NCBI GenBank assembly: GCA_034111025.1
Contig: JAWUYB010000042.1
Span: 1 to 45,142, forward strand
From: CAJXJP01 sp034111025
GTDB taxonomy: Bacteria > Patescibacteriota > Gracilibacteria > BD1-5 > UBA6164
Direction of reading: 5' to 3'
Length of the DNA stretch: 45,142 bases
The translations under genes were made by a program, and so were the position numbers. Within the stretch, counting starts at the first letter, position 1, and the number at the start of each line of letters is the position of its first letter. A model generated the notes under the pieces. The model was not told the origin of the DNA. It did not search any database and saw only the letters and a list, made by a program, of their open reading frames with translations. Positions 11,994-23,152 of the stretch are shown piece by piece.

Positions 11994-12836
11994 ATGAAAA
12001 AAATACTAACATGAATATTGATAATTTTAATTCTATTTTTAACCTTAAAATTATTTAATAACAATGCTACGGAAGTTAAGCAAAATTCTACTTCTATTTC
12101 TAAATATAGTTCTATTATAGAAAAGGGTAGTATAGAAGTAGGGTATATACCATATGATAAAAGTTTTATTTTAGATCCTAATACTTGAGAATATTCATGA
12201 ATTTTTTATGAAGTTATGGAAGAAGTATGAAAAAGATTAGAACTGAAAGTAATATATAAGTATGAACTTTGATGGGGGGATATGATTACTGCACTTACAA
12301 ATGATAAAATTGATATGATGGTAACATGAATCTGGCCAACGGCATCACGTTCTAAATATATTGAGTATATTAATCCGTTATATTACTCTCCAGTTTATGC
12401 TTATACTCGTAGTGATAATTATAGTTTTGATAATAATCTAGATAGTATCAATAAATCAAATGTGAGAATCTGAGTTATTGATTCAGAAATTACTAATGTT
12501 ATAAGTGATAACGATTTTCCACTCGCAACTAAAATTTCTAGTTCTCAATTAACGAATATAGATCAATTAATGCTTGATATTATAGCAAAAAAAACAGATC
12601 TTACATTTTTAGAACCTTCTGTTGCTCAAAGTTTTATGAAAAATAATCCTTGAAAGATTAAAAAAATTGTATCAAATAAACCTTTAAGAAAATTTCAAAA
12701 CTCTATGGTTGTAAAAAAATGAGAATTTTCATTAAAAACTATGATCGATAATACTATCATGGAAATGGAAAATGAATGATTTATAAAAAAAATAGTAGAT
12801 AAATACGATAATAATCAATGATATTTTATTCAATAA
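11994..12836 (+). CDS. ABC importer substrate-binding protein, amino-acid type (SBP_bac_3)
   Basis: The 280-residue protein has an uncleaved-looking N-terminal hydrophobic anchor (ILTGILIILILFLTLKLF), with no lipobox cysteine. The rest follows the SBP family 3 fold: GSIEVGYIPYDKSF, GIFYEVMEEVGKRL, ALTNDKIDMMVTGIWPTASRSKYIEYINPLYYSP, and a later IGVIDSEITN. This fold usually binds amino acids or small polar ligands outside the membrane. The permease starts 10 nt downstream and the ATPase overlaps the permease, so this is one operon. The ligand is not predictable. Confidence 0.85.
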
Positions 12837-12845
12837 TATTTTAAT

Positions 12846-13499
12846 ATGTTTCAGTTTTTTATTAATAATTTTGAAGCTTTTTCTAGTGGAGCTATTACTA
12901 CAATTATAATGTGTTTAGCTATATGGTTTATATGAATTATTTGATGAATATTTCTATGATATTTAGCTATTAACTATAAAAATATAAAAGTTATAGTTGA
13001 TATATTTTATTGGATTTTTATATCTATTCCTGTAATAATAATACTATTTTGGGTACATTATCCATTGCAGATAATTCTAAATATTGAGATATATCCTATA
13101 GTAACAGTCATTATTACATTGAGTATTATTAATATATTAGCTATTTATAAAATAATAATTCATAAAATCATCTTTATAAAAAATAATTATTCATCATTAT
13201 GAAAAATATTATGAATTAATCAAAAGGATATTATTTTTCAAATAGAAATACCATTATTATTTCGTAAAAGTATAGATCAAGTTTTATCATTTCAAGTGAA
13301 TATATTACACATGTCATTATTCGCAAGTTTTATAGGAGTAAATGATATATTTAGAATTGCTCAACAATTGAATGCTTCAACTTATGCAACAGTAGAAATT
13401 TATACAATTATAGGGGTAATATTTTTTATTGTATCTATGTTAATGAATTTAGTTATTACTTATCTTAAAAATAAATTTAATTATGCTTATTCTTGATAA
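12846..13499 (+). CDS. ABC importer permease, amino-acid (HisM/GlnP) type
   Basis: The 217-residue, very hydrophobic protein has about five membrane segments. Around residues 118-140 a degenerate EAA loop (SSLGKILGINQKDIIFQIEIPLLFRKS) keeps the G and the I-x-x-P spacing expected for contact with the ATPase. The gene ends in TCT TGA TAA, with TGA as the last Gly, and its final 17 nt overlap the ATPase gene, indicating translational coupling. Sequence divergence is high, so assignment rests mainly on the operon. Confidence 0.78.
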
Positions 13500-14106
13500 T
13501 GTCTCTTTATCTCATGAAAAAAATAAAATATTAACAAATATTAATCTCTATTGCATGCAATGAATGATTACTATCTTACATTGATGTAATGGTTCTTGAA
13601 AATCTACTATTCTTAATGCTATTATTTGAAATCATGATATAGATTGATGAAAAATCATATATTGAGTTCATAGTAATTCATGAGATAAAAATTATTTTTG
13701 ATATATGCCACAAAATAATTTATTATTTGAACATCTAAGTTGTTATGAAAATATTATTTTAACAATATCTGATTTAGATATAATTTGAATGCACTCAAAA
13801 ATAAAAGAAATAATAGATAAATTTTCTCTTAATCATATTTTAAATAATTATCCTCATCAAATTTCATTATGACAAAAACAATTAATTTCATTTATTAGAG
13901 CTATTTTAATAGATTCTGAGTATATAATTTTAGATGAGCCTACATCTGCTTTAGAATATAAAAATATAGAAATAATGAAAGAAATATTACTCAATGAAAA
14001 AGAAAAAGGAAAGACTATTCTTATAATTTCTCATGATACTATTTTTTCACAAAATATATGAGATAAAAAATATAAAATAAATGAATGAAAAATAATAAAA
14101 AAATAA
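13483..14106 (+). CDS. ABC importer ATP-binding protein
   Basis: The 207-residue ATPase has Walker A GCNGSGKST, a Q-loop (YMPQNN), Walker B YIILDEPTSALE and an H-loop (ISHD). The signature motif is SLGQKQ instead of LSGGQ, a weakened form. It powers the import complex formed with the two upstream genes. It is slightly shorter than the 240-residue norm, lacking the C-terminal extension. The start ATG lies inside the permease gene. Confidence 0.9.
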
Positions 14107-14142
14107 TCTCAAATATATTTGAGATTATTTTTTTTGTTCTTG
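14097..14142. terminator. Bidirectional terminator, copy of the one at 11066
   Basis: The stem AATAATCTCAAA/TTTGAGATTATT followed by eight Ts ends the ABC operon and the convergent murC. The segment 14117-14142 is identical to 11081-11106. Confidence 0.85.
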
Positions 14143-15459
14143 AAATTTTATATCGTATCTAAGATTATCTACATCTCATGCTCCGAGTATAATAAATACG
14201 GCATTTTCTTTATCTTCTTGATCTAGATGTGAGATTATTTTTTGAGTATATTTTAAATCAACTCAATGAATTTTATCGTCATGTTTAATGAAATCTAGAA
14301 ATATTTGAACATTCATACTTTCAATATCTTCTTGAGTATCTCTCGATTCATATATATTTGGAACAATTAAAGTATCAGTATCTTTAAAACATGTTTTAAA
14401 GTCCTCTATTAATTCTATTGTTCTACTGTATTGATGAGGTTGAAATATAGTAATTATTTTTTTATCAGAATACTTATTTTTAATAGCATCAAGTGTGAGA
14501 GTTATTTCAGTTGGATGATGTGCGTAATCAGAGATAACTAAATTATTGTTTATAGTATTTCATAATAATTCCATTCTTCTCCATACTCATGTATATCACT
14601 CTAAACTTTTTATAATATTACTTTTTTTTATATTTAATATCTCTCATAAAGTATAAGCTAAATGAGAATCAAATAATATATGTCAACCAGGTACTTGAAG
14701 ATTTAAATTGTCTATATTGTTATTCTGTCAATTATCGTAAATTCAATTATTGACAGATATGTAATTTATGTCTTGTCTAATATTTAATAATTTTAGACAA
14801 TTTATATCTTGTCAATTATAGATTAAATATCATCCAGGTTTAATATTCTTTACTATGTCTACATAAGCTGATACATAATCATCAAGGTCTTTATAATAAT
14901 CTAGATGATCTACTTCTATATTTGTAATAATTAAGAACTCTGGTTTATATTTAAGAAATGATCTTTTATATTCACAGGCTTCTATTGCAAAATAATCACT
15001 CTCAGAAAAATAAGTATTTTTTCAATCAAATTCTTTTAATAGTGTTCAAATTACTGCATTAATTCATAAAGTTGAATTTTTCATCATAATACTTACTAAA
15101 CTTGTAGTTGTAGATTTACCATGTGTTCAAGCTACAGCTATGAGTCTTTTTTTATTAGCTATTTCAGCTAATGCCTCAGGGTATGTTTGAGTAAAAATAT
15201 TTAATTCTCTTGCTTGTATTAATTCTTCTTGTGTATTTGGAATAGCTTCTGTATAAACTATTCTTTCGAAAGTATTATCTAATCTACTCTTATCTGCTCA
15301 TATAATGATTTTGATTCATTCTGCTTGCAATGTCTCTATTAGTTCAGAATTACACGAATCACTCGCATATACTATATATCATGATTCATTATAGTATCTA
15401 GCAATTGCAGATACTCAGATTCATCATACTCAGATAACGTAGATTTTTTTATTATTCAT
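14125..15459 (-). CDS. murC: UDP-N-acetylmuramate--L-alanine ligase
   Basis: The 444-residue enzyme adds the first amino acid of the peptidoglycan stem peptide. The N-terminus MNNKKIYVIGVGGIGVSAIARYY is the Rossmann UDP-binding motif, with several Gly by UGA. The Mur-ligase ATP loop is AGTHGKSTTT near residue 107, and SDYFAIEACEYKRSFLKYKP followed by NIEVDHLDYY is the conserved central block. Its presence argues that the organism makes its own peptidoglycan precursors, at least in part. The stop overlaps the shared terminator. It lies 18 nt downstream of pth on the same strand. Confidence 0.95.
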
Positions 15460-15477
15460 ATTTATTTTGAATTTATT

Positions 15478-16002
15478 TTAAAATTTTTCTTCTAATAAAA
15501 CTTTAGTTTCTTTAAAAACTTCATTATCAAGATCTATGAGTTCTTCTTCTGTAAATTTTGATAAAACCCAATCACTTACTTCATATCTAGTGTCTTGTCA
15601 GATTCATATTTTCACTCTATTAAAATATTGTCCATATAATCTAATAATATCTTTAATTCAATTATGTCATCAAGCGCTTCATTTTTGTCTATATCTCAGT
15701 TTTCAAAATTCTAGACTCATATCATCATATAATACTATCCAATCTTGAATGTCTATTTTATAATAATCTGTAATTCTTTTAATTGATTCTCAACTTAAGT
15801 TCATAAAAGTTTGAGGTTTCAATAGAATACATTTTTCTCATTCGTATTGTCATGTAGAAATTTCTGCTTTCATTTTTGATTCAAATTGAAAAACTCAGAA
15901 ATTATATTTATTTTTTATATAGTCTAAAAACAAAAATCAAGCATTATGTCTTGTGTATATATATTTATCTCATGGATTTCAAAGTCCTATTATCAACTTC
16001 AT
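15478..16002 (-). CDS. pth: Peptidyl-tRNA hydrolase
   Basis: The 174-residue enzyme recycles tRNA from peptidyl-tRNA that drops off ribosomes. It opens MKLIIGLGNPGDKY (both motif glycines by UGA), then RHNAGF with the catalytic His, QTFMNLSGES, YDDMSLEFG with the Asp, and GSAGGHNGIKDI. All catalytic positions are present, and the length is slightly short of the 185-195 typical. It probably shares an operon with murC. Confidence 0.95.
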
Positions 16003-16111
16003 TCTTTATCTAATCTTAAATTGTATTAATTTTATTATATTTATTTTTTTATTTAAAGAAATCTTTTATACTAAGATACTGGAGGATAGTAATATTTTTT
16101 AAACTAAATCT

Positions 16112-17041
16112 ATGGAGTTAGAAAAAGCTATGGAAATGTTGAATGATAAAAATAATAAATTAGATATATTAGAAATTCTAGGTATTACATTTAAAGAAGA
16201 TTATTTAGAGGAAGCTTACTATACTGAAAAATTAAATAAATTACCTAAGTGAGAATATTTTTTATCAGATTTAGATGGAACATTCTTTCGTTGAGTTTTA
16301 CAAAAAGAAGCAATTTCTCTTTTTGTTAAATATGTAAAAAAACAAAATATACTAGAATATGATTTATGAGAATATACTGAATTTATAAAAGATTTAAAGT
16401 ATTTTGATATATTAGAAAAACAAGCATATAACAAAGAAGTACCATTTTTTGAATATTTACATGCAGGTATTTATTTACTTATAAAACATAGATGATTAGT
16501 TGTATGGCAAGATTACAAAAAATACTTAAGAAATAGTTTTTTATTAAAAGAAAAAATAACTCCTTATAGATTCTCATTTGAAAAATTAAGAGAAGTTTTA
16601 AATTCATGAAAGAATTTTTTATTTATTTCATGAGCACCAAATTTTATATTTGATATATATTTAGATATATTAAAAGATTATGTAGAAAAAAATTTATGAT
16701 CATCGGCTGCTAATAATATATATTGATTCGGTACAAAGATTAATATAGAAAATTTTACTCTCACACCACTCTGGTGACCTCATCATAAATCAAGATTTAT
16801 TGAAATACTCAAAGAGAAAAATATTTTAACTTCTGCTATCTGATGAATGGGGGATACTTGCTCTGATTTCTGAATTAGTTATAAATTGGATAGTTGATCA
16901 GACTTTTACTTTGTAAACCCGGATAAGCGTGTTATAACGTGATATGATGATAAAATACAAGCAGATATAAACTATCATTTAATATTTGAAAGAAAAGATC
17001 TGATATATGAAATGAAAAAAGAAGATATTACCTTATTGTAA
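16112..17041 (+). CDS. HAD-superfamily hydrolase with N-terminal extension
   Basis: The 309-residue protein has HAD motif I SDLDGTFFRG at about residue 55, motif II LFISGAPN, and motif III/IV GGMGDTCSDFGISYKL with the paired acidic residues. A long helical cap separates motifs I and II. The 50 residues before motif I form a charged helical extension not typical of the family. It is probably a phosphatase; the substrate is unknown. The 3' end overlaps the convergent MFS gene by 14 nt. Confidence 0.85.
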
Positions 17042-17055
17042 TATCTTCTTTTTTT
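17015..17055. terminator. Bidirectional terminator within overlapping gene ends
   Basis: The stem AAGAAGATATTAC/GTAATATCTTCTT has a six-base loop and A/T tracts on either side. It lies inside the converging 3' ends of the HAD and MFS genes and serves both. Confidence 0.85.
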
Positions 17056-18221
17056 GCATATGAAGGAGCTAGTATATAATGTATTATCAATGTAATTAAA
17101 ATCAATCAAATAACTCATAAATAAACTTTATATAATCAAATATAATCAACTAGATATCATGTTGGTATAGCAAAAGATATATATCAAATTGTTATTCAAA
17201 ATGAATAAATAGATAAGATAGTTGACTTATGAGTCTTTGGTGAATTTTTGATTAAATAATTATTTCACAATGGCATAGTAAAACCAAAAGTAATTGATAT
17301 TAATATTATTGATAATAATCCTATAAGTGGATTAAAACTTAAGATGAGTAATCAATTCACCAATAATAATATTAACATTATATTTATAATATTAGACTCA
17401 GATATATTTCATTGTATTTTTTTTATAATATGACTTCACAGAGCTGAAAATATTCAAGTGATTGCAAAAATTATTCAGATTATTTCTATACTGTATCATA
17501 GTTGTTTTAGATAAGGTTGATAAGTAAACCAATATATATTTGATAAACCAGTTTGTATTGAAAGAATAAAAATAAATATAAGTAATATTTTGTGTTTTAT
17601 AAGATATTTAATTGCTTCTTTTATATGAATTTTATTATTTTTAGCTATTGATTTATACTGTTTTGGTTCATGTATGAGTTGTAATCATATTAGTATTAAT
17701 AAATATGCTGATATAGTAGCAATAACAGGGTATACAGGATGTATTATAAATAAAAATCATGCAATTGAAGACGAAAATGCTCTTCATAAAAATATTGCAA
17801 TGTATTGATTTGAACTAATATCTTTAAATCGTTTTTCTTCTCAATTTTCTTCTAAATTATCATGAATAAGAGCTTCAAAATTTCATGAAGTAACAGCATA
17901 TCATATTCACATTAAAATTGATGATATAATATAAAGATAAAACTGTTCAGAAAAAATATAAAATATAAAAGAAAGTATCATGAATAAAATTCATAATAAA
18001 AACATTTTCTTTCTGCCGAATCTATCAGCCCAAGCTCAAGAAGGGATTTCTAATATAAAACTTACTATTCAACTTAATACCATTAAAAATAATGCTCATC
18101 AAAATGAAAATCTAAGATAGCTCGTAAAAAAGAATACCCATATTGGTGTAGTAAAAATACAGGCTTCTAAAAAATTAATTATATAAAATAACTTAATATT
18201 TTTATTTAGGATTTTATTCAT
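17028..18221 (-). CDS. Major facilitator superfamily transporter
   Basis: The 397-residue membrane protein has about 12 hydrophobic segments. Between TM2 and TM3 it carries GAWADRFGRKKM, the MFS loop motif G-x-x-x-D-R-x-G-R-R/K. A cytoplasmic mid-loop (HEPKQYKSIAKNNK) separates two six-helix halves. The substrate cannot be inferred. It starts 12 nt after the Xer recombinase gene on the same strand, so read-through co-transcription is likely. Confidence 0.88.
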
Positions 18222-18232
18222 TATTATTATTA

Positions 18233-19156
18233 TTACTTCATAAATTTATTGTGAATTTCTCTAAGCTTGGGGTTAGTAACATGTGTATAAACTTGAGTGG
18301 TAGTTATACTTGCGTGTCATAACATTTCTTGGATTGCTCTTAAATCTGCACCAGCATTTAGTAGGGTAGTAGCAAAACTATGTCTGAGGGTATGTGCTGA
18401 AATATTTTTTAATATAAATGCTTTTACTGCATATTTTTTAATCATTCCTGTAATAAAAAATCTAGAAAGTCTTACGTTTTCATTTTCAAAATTTTCAATA
18501 TCAGCAATTTTAATATTATGTCTAATAAATAATGGTCAAAGATTATCAGTTCTTTTTTCTAAGTAATTCTCAATCAATCAAGCAGCATGTTTAGTTAGGT
18601 AGACACTACGAACTTTACGACCTTTCCCACGTACTGCAAATTCTCTTCTTTTTATATTAATATCCTTTTTATCGAGTCATGTGAGTTCAGATATTCTCAA
18701 TCCTGTAGAATATATACATTCCATAATAGCTAAGTCACGAGATCAAATTATTGTGCTTGAGTTTGGAATTTCAAATAATCTTTGTAGTTCTTCTTCAGTA
18801 AGGAATTCTACTTGCCTTTGGTCTGCTTTGATTAAATCAATAGCTGTAGCTGATAGAGTTTTAAATCATTTTTTTTCTAAAAATTTTAAAAAACTTCTCA
18901 GAGTAATCATATAAGCATTTACTGTTTTTATACTGAGTATTTTTTTAGCTGTTTTATGTACGTAAGTTCTGAATCAATCAGCTAAATCAAGACTTATATC
19001 TTCGATATTAAATTCAAATGAATCTAAATTTTTATCTTCTAAATATTCTCAAAATTTTTTTAAATGTCTATCGTACTGTTCTACTGTTCTTGGAGATTTA
19101 TTTTTGATTACTTCTAAGTAATCTAAAAATTTTTGATGAGCATCAGTAAAATTCAT
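18233..19156 (-). CDS. xerD: XerC/XerD-type tyrosine site-specific recombinase
   Basis: The 307-residue protein has an N-terminal SAM-like core-binding domain (residues 1-95) and a C-terminal catalytic domain. Catalytic residues are seen in STGLRISELTGL (Arg), the KGRKVR beta-hairpin (Lys), AHTLRHSFATTLL (His-x-x-Arg) and TTTQVYTH (nucleophile Tyr). Length and motif order match chromosomal Xer recombinases that resolve chromosome dimers rather than phage integrases. No attachment site or mobile genes adjoin it. XerC and XerD cannot be separated by eye, so the symbol is a best fit. Confidence 0.88.
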
Positions 19157-19211
19157 AATTTTGATACTAAAAAATAATATTTATTATGTTATCTATTCTA
19201 ATAAAAAAAAT

Positions 19212-19241
19212 AAAAAAAACGAATTTAAATTCGTTTTTTTT
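19212..19241 (-). terminator. Terminator downstream of map
   Basis: The palindrome AACGAATTTAAATTCGTT sits within long A and T tracts directly after the map stop codon. Confidence 0.85.
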
Positions 19242-20004
19242 ATATGATTATTTCAGCATCACCTTCAGTAATAAGAATACTATGTTCATATTGACAACCA
19301 AGACTCCCATCTGTTACATATAATTCAAATCATCCATCTTCGTGAATTTCTCCAGATGTTTCTCAAATAAGCGGTTCTATAGCAATTGTCATTCATGCTT
19401 TGAGTAATAATCCTGTCCCAGCTTTACCATAGTTGTAAATATATGGTTCTTCATGAACTTTTCTTCACACTCCATGTCCAGAAAGATCACGGATTATATG
19501 AAATCCTGCGTCTTCTACTATTTCTTGAATAGCCGCTCAGATATCTCAAACTCTATTTCATGCTCTTGCTTGAGCAATACCAGCATAGAGTGCTTTTTTA
19601 TTTACTTCAATCATTTTTGCTCAGACTGGATTTTTATCATCTCATCAAATAACAATTGTTACTCAAGAATCAGTATAAATTCATAGTTTTTTATCTTTTA
19701 CTCAAAAATCAAAATTTACTAAATCTCAATCTTTAAATACCAAGTCTTTATGAGGTACTCCATGAGCAACTACATCATTTACTGATATACAAATATTAGC
19801 AGGGAATCAATATTGTCATTTAAATGCACAAAGATATCAAGCATCTTTTGTTATTTTTCAAGCAAGCTCATCCATTTCAACAGCAGTTGTACCATCTTTT
19901 ACAACAGATATAATAGTATCTAATACTTTTTTATGTACTCTTGCATTTTCTCTCATTTGATTTAACTCTCTTGGAGTTAAATGTTTAGGTAATTTTTTTC
20001 ACAT
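19240..20004 (-). CDS. map: Methionine aminopeptidase, type I
   Basis: The 254-residue enzyme removes initiator methionine from nascent proteins. The five metal ligands are visible: two Asp in NFDFGVKDKKLGIYTDSG, His in DLSGHGVGRKVHEEP, Glu in TIAIEPLIG, and Glu in QYEHSILIT. ICISVNDVVAHGVP is the conserved entry motif. The start is ATG TGA, giving Met-Gly. It follows the two secreted-protein genes with an 18-nt gap and precedes a strong terminator. Confidence 0.96.
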
Positions 20005-20022
20005 AATAGTTTATTTTAATTA

Positions 20023-21351
20023 TTATTTACAACTTCAACAATTTCATTTTCATTTTCATTGATCGTTACAGACTTTTACTGCAAGTTCACAAGTTCGCCT
20101 CAATACTTTACTACTATTTTTTATCTTATTATGCATATTAATAATATCCGCTTGCAATTTTACTGTAGAATAACTTTCAATAGAGGCATATTCAATATGT
20201 TTTCTATAGATTAAATCTATATTTTTTCTTATGGATTCAGTTATATCAGTTTTTTGAGAACTATTTAATAATTTACTTATTCAAACAGAAGCTTCGTTAT
20301 TAATTTTTTTTGTATCGTCTCAATCTAATAAATTTTTTGTCGCTTCATTAAATCAATCTTTTACTTTAACTCAAGCTTTTATTATTTGATCAAATGAATT
20401 TTGAATAAAATTATTATCGAGTGAATAAAATCAATTTTTATTAAATTCTGCTAAATTATCAAGCATGATTTTCTGAGAATTAACAGATAATCATTGTTTA
20501 GATAATTCTTTTGCTAATAAATTATGTTCTAATGTTTCATAATCTTCATTATCACTACTTCAAACTAATAATTTCCAAGCATCCTTCCATTTTTTAATTC
20601 AATCTTTTCATAACTCATTATTTAGCAAAATAGCTTCTTTTGCGTCATCTATTCTTTGTCAAAAGCTATCTGCTTTATCTCCTTCACCTTTTAACTTATT
20701 ACAGTTACTGATTGTATCTTTTCAGTAACTATTAGTTAATTGGATTATGAAATCTTCACTTGATTCTTCTGATAGTATCACATTCAAGCTAGATTCTAAT
20801 GTAGGGGTTGTTACGATTTGTTTATAAAGTGTTGTAATCTGGGTATTATTTTTAATGAGTTGTCAGACTATATCTATAGCGTATCATTCTAAGCTACAAT
20901 TTTTAACTCAATTACATACTTCATCATTGGTTAACTTTACTCAACTATATCATTTTTTAACTATTGTTTCCAAATAGTTTCTTAATCAATCTGTTTCATT
21001 TTCTAATTTTGATAAATCTCTATCTATTGCTATAGGTATATCATTTAACATTGGAAAAGTAAGATAGTAACTGAAATCTGTATAAAATCAATCCCAATTT
21101 ATTGTTTCATTATAAATACGTATAACATCATTTCAAGTAGTATTTAATTTACCAGTATCTTTTTTATCAATATTTGATAAAAGTGATTTATTTGTATTAG
21201 TAACTGCTTTTCTAAGATTTTTTATATAGTTTGTAAGTGATTTTGCTGTTTCATTTTTAATAGGACATGTTGAAGAATCTCCATACGTAATTGTAGGAGT
21301 TAGTAATACACTTATAAGAATAAGTCAGAGTATTAATAATTTAAGCTTCAT
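20023..21351 (-). CDS. Secreted helical protein of unknown function (442 aa)
   Basis: I do not recognise this family. An N-terminal signal sequence (LLILGLILISVLLTPTITYG) probably ends near residue 25. The mature part is predicted mostly helical, polar and rich in Asn, Ser and Lys, with scattered cysteines and a Cys-rich C-terminus (NCGSCK). It begins 4 nt after the 562-residue secreted protein, so the two are made together, and map follows 18 nt downstream. They may form an extracytoplasmic pair. No enzymatic motif was found. Confidence 0.8.
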
Positions 21352-21355
21352 TATA

Positions 21356-23044
21356 TTATCAGTCAATTGGTATTTTAATCATTGCAGCAACTATATCAGA
21401 CAGAGATTGAGTATAATCTCTGATTCAGGTAGTGAAGTTATTTAATTCTGTAAATTGATTTCCAAAATCTCAGAGAGTTTCATAACTAACCTTTTTATAA
21501 ATATTAGTGCTGATTAATTCTGATTTTGCTAACATTAATTTATTATAAGAGTCCAAAGTTTCTTTTTTATCTACAAGAACTTTTTTATTTAGATTTGTAA
21601 TATTAAGTATAGTCTTATATATATCATCTTTATGTGTATATATAGTCACATCATTACGTCTTTGATAATCTAATCCATTTGCTTTATAATATTTTTCTAA
21701 CAATGTTAATGATGAATATTCATTAGATTTGGGTCTATCATTTTTGTTTACATTAAGAATTGGAACTGGTTTAGTTGAAACCTGAAAACTCATATGAAAC
21801 ATTTCAGATAAATTTAAATCTTTTAATCATAGTTCGAAATTTTGAGTAGTCATTATAGCTGGAGCTAATGATGAATTAGCAAACTTTCTTAGATGTTGAT
21901 TTGATCTATCTATTAAATATTCAATAGTAATATTTGGTCATCATCCTAATAACTGTTGCTCATTTACTACAAAATCAACGGTAATACAGAAAAAATCAGA
22001 ACATGGCCAACTAGCATTATCATTTAATTCTTGATATCAACCACTAATAGATTCAGATTTTTTATTATCTGTAGAATTATTACTAGATTGATTCGAATTA
22101 TTATTATTTCAATTATTATTATTTCATCAATCAGAATTTTGTAGAGTAGAATCACTATTATTAGAATTTATATCTTTCTCAGGATTAATAAGTTGGTCAA
22201 TTAATTCAGGATTAAATCCATGATCTGACTTATCATCTACACAGAGATAATTACTAGATGCTCAATAATAACTGTTATCTGGATTAAAATCAGAAAGTAT
22301 ATTTAAATCAATATTATTTGATTGAATATTTGTAGGATTAGATAAGTTTGTAGCTATGGATTCTCAATTATTTTCACTTATTACTGCAGGATCTGTTATG
22401 TTACTATTGATAATATCCTTTTTTTCTTTTTGCTTATCTTCAAATAATTTATTAAAGTCTTCATATTCTTCTCATATATATTCTATCTCTTGAGTAAATA
22501 TTATAGAATCTATTTTTTCAATGTCATCAATCAAATCAAAGCTAGAATTTTCTAATATACCATCTGTATAAAGTCATACAGATCATATTTTTTGTATTTG
22601 GTTTGATTTTTCGGAAGCTATATCTTTACTCCTTTCATAATGTTTTCTAAAAATTCATTGAATAACTTTTAAGGTTTTTGTTTCATAATCTCCACTTGAA
22701 TTTTTACAATTATCTCATAATTTCTCAACAAGCATACTATAACTTCACAAAGCTATATCAATTACATGACTAGGAGCTAGGTCTCAATCAATACAATCTT
22801 TTAAAGGATTAGATATAAGAGAATAATGTTGATTTATTAATGAATTGAGTTTATCTTTAATAGAATTATCAACTCAAGATAATTCATATTCAAAATTCTG
22901 AAGGTCAATTTTTTTATATCACTCATCTATAGTATTGTATAAATTGAGTCAAACTTCATTACCAATAAAAGCATGAGAAGCTTGCCCCATGTTATATAAA
23001 CAGATTATGAAAAATATAAATATATTTATAATATTTTTCACCAT
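21356..23044 (-). CDS. Secreted protein with Asn/Ser-rich linker, unknown function (562 aa)
   Basis: This protein has a signal peptide (IINIFIFFIICLYNMGQASHA) and two folded-looking parts. A helical half (residues 25-250) with a few cysteines is joined by a low-complexity linker of Asn, Ser and Gly (about residues 310-350) to a C-terminal half. That half starts with SWPCSDFFCITVDFVV and contains TIEYLIDRSNQHLRKF. Linkers of this kind connect domains of surface or exported proteins. It is the first gene of a pair with the 442-residue secreted protein. No family is recognised. Confidence 0.8.
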
Positions 23045-23123
23045 ATTTTCTTTTATTTAGAGAAGAATATATTATGTAATTTAGTATACAAAAATACTGA
23101 CTAAATTCAAAATAAAATAAAAT

Positions 23124-23152
23124 AAAAACCCCTTTTTTAAAGGAGTTTTTAT
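23124..23152 (-). terminator. Terminator after clpC
   Basis: AAAAACTCCTTT pairs with AAAGGGGTTTTT (one G-U) and is followed by a T-rich tract on the minus strand, immediately after the clpC stop. Confidence 0.75.

Noticed and set aside
18233..19156. Tyrosine recombinase as an integron or phage integrase
   Set aside because: Length and motif spacing fit housekeeping Xer; no attachment sites, cassettes or phage genes are nearby.
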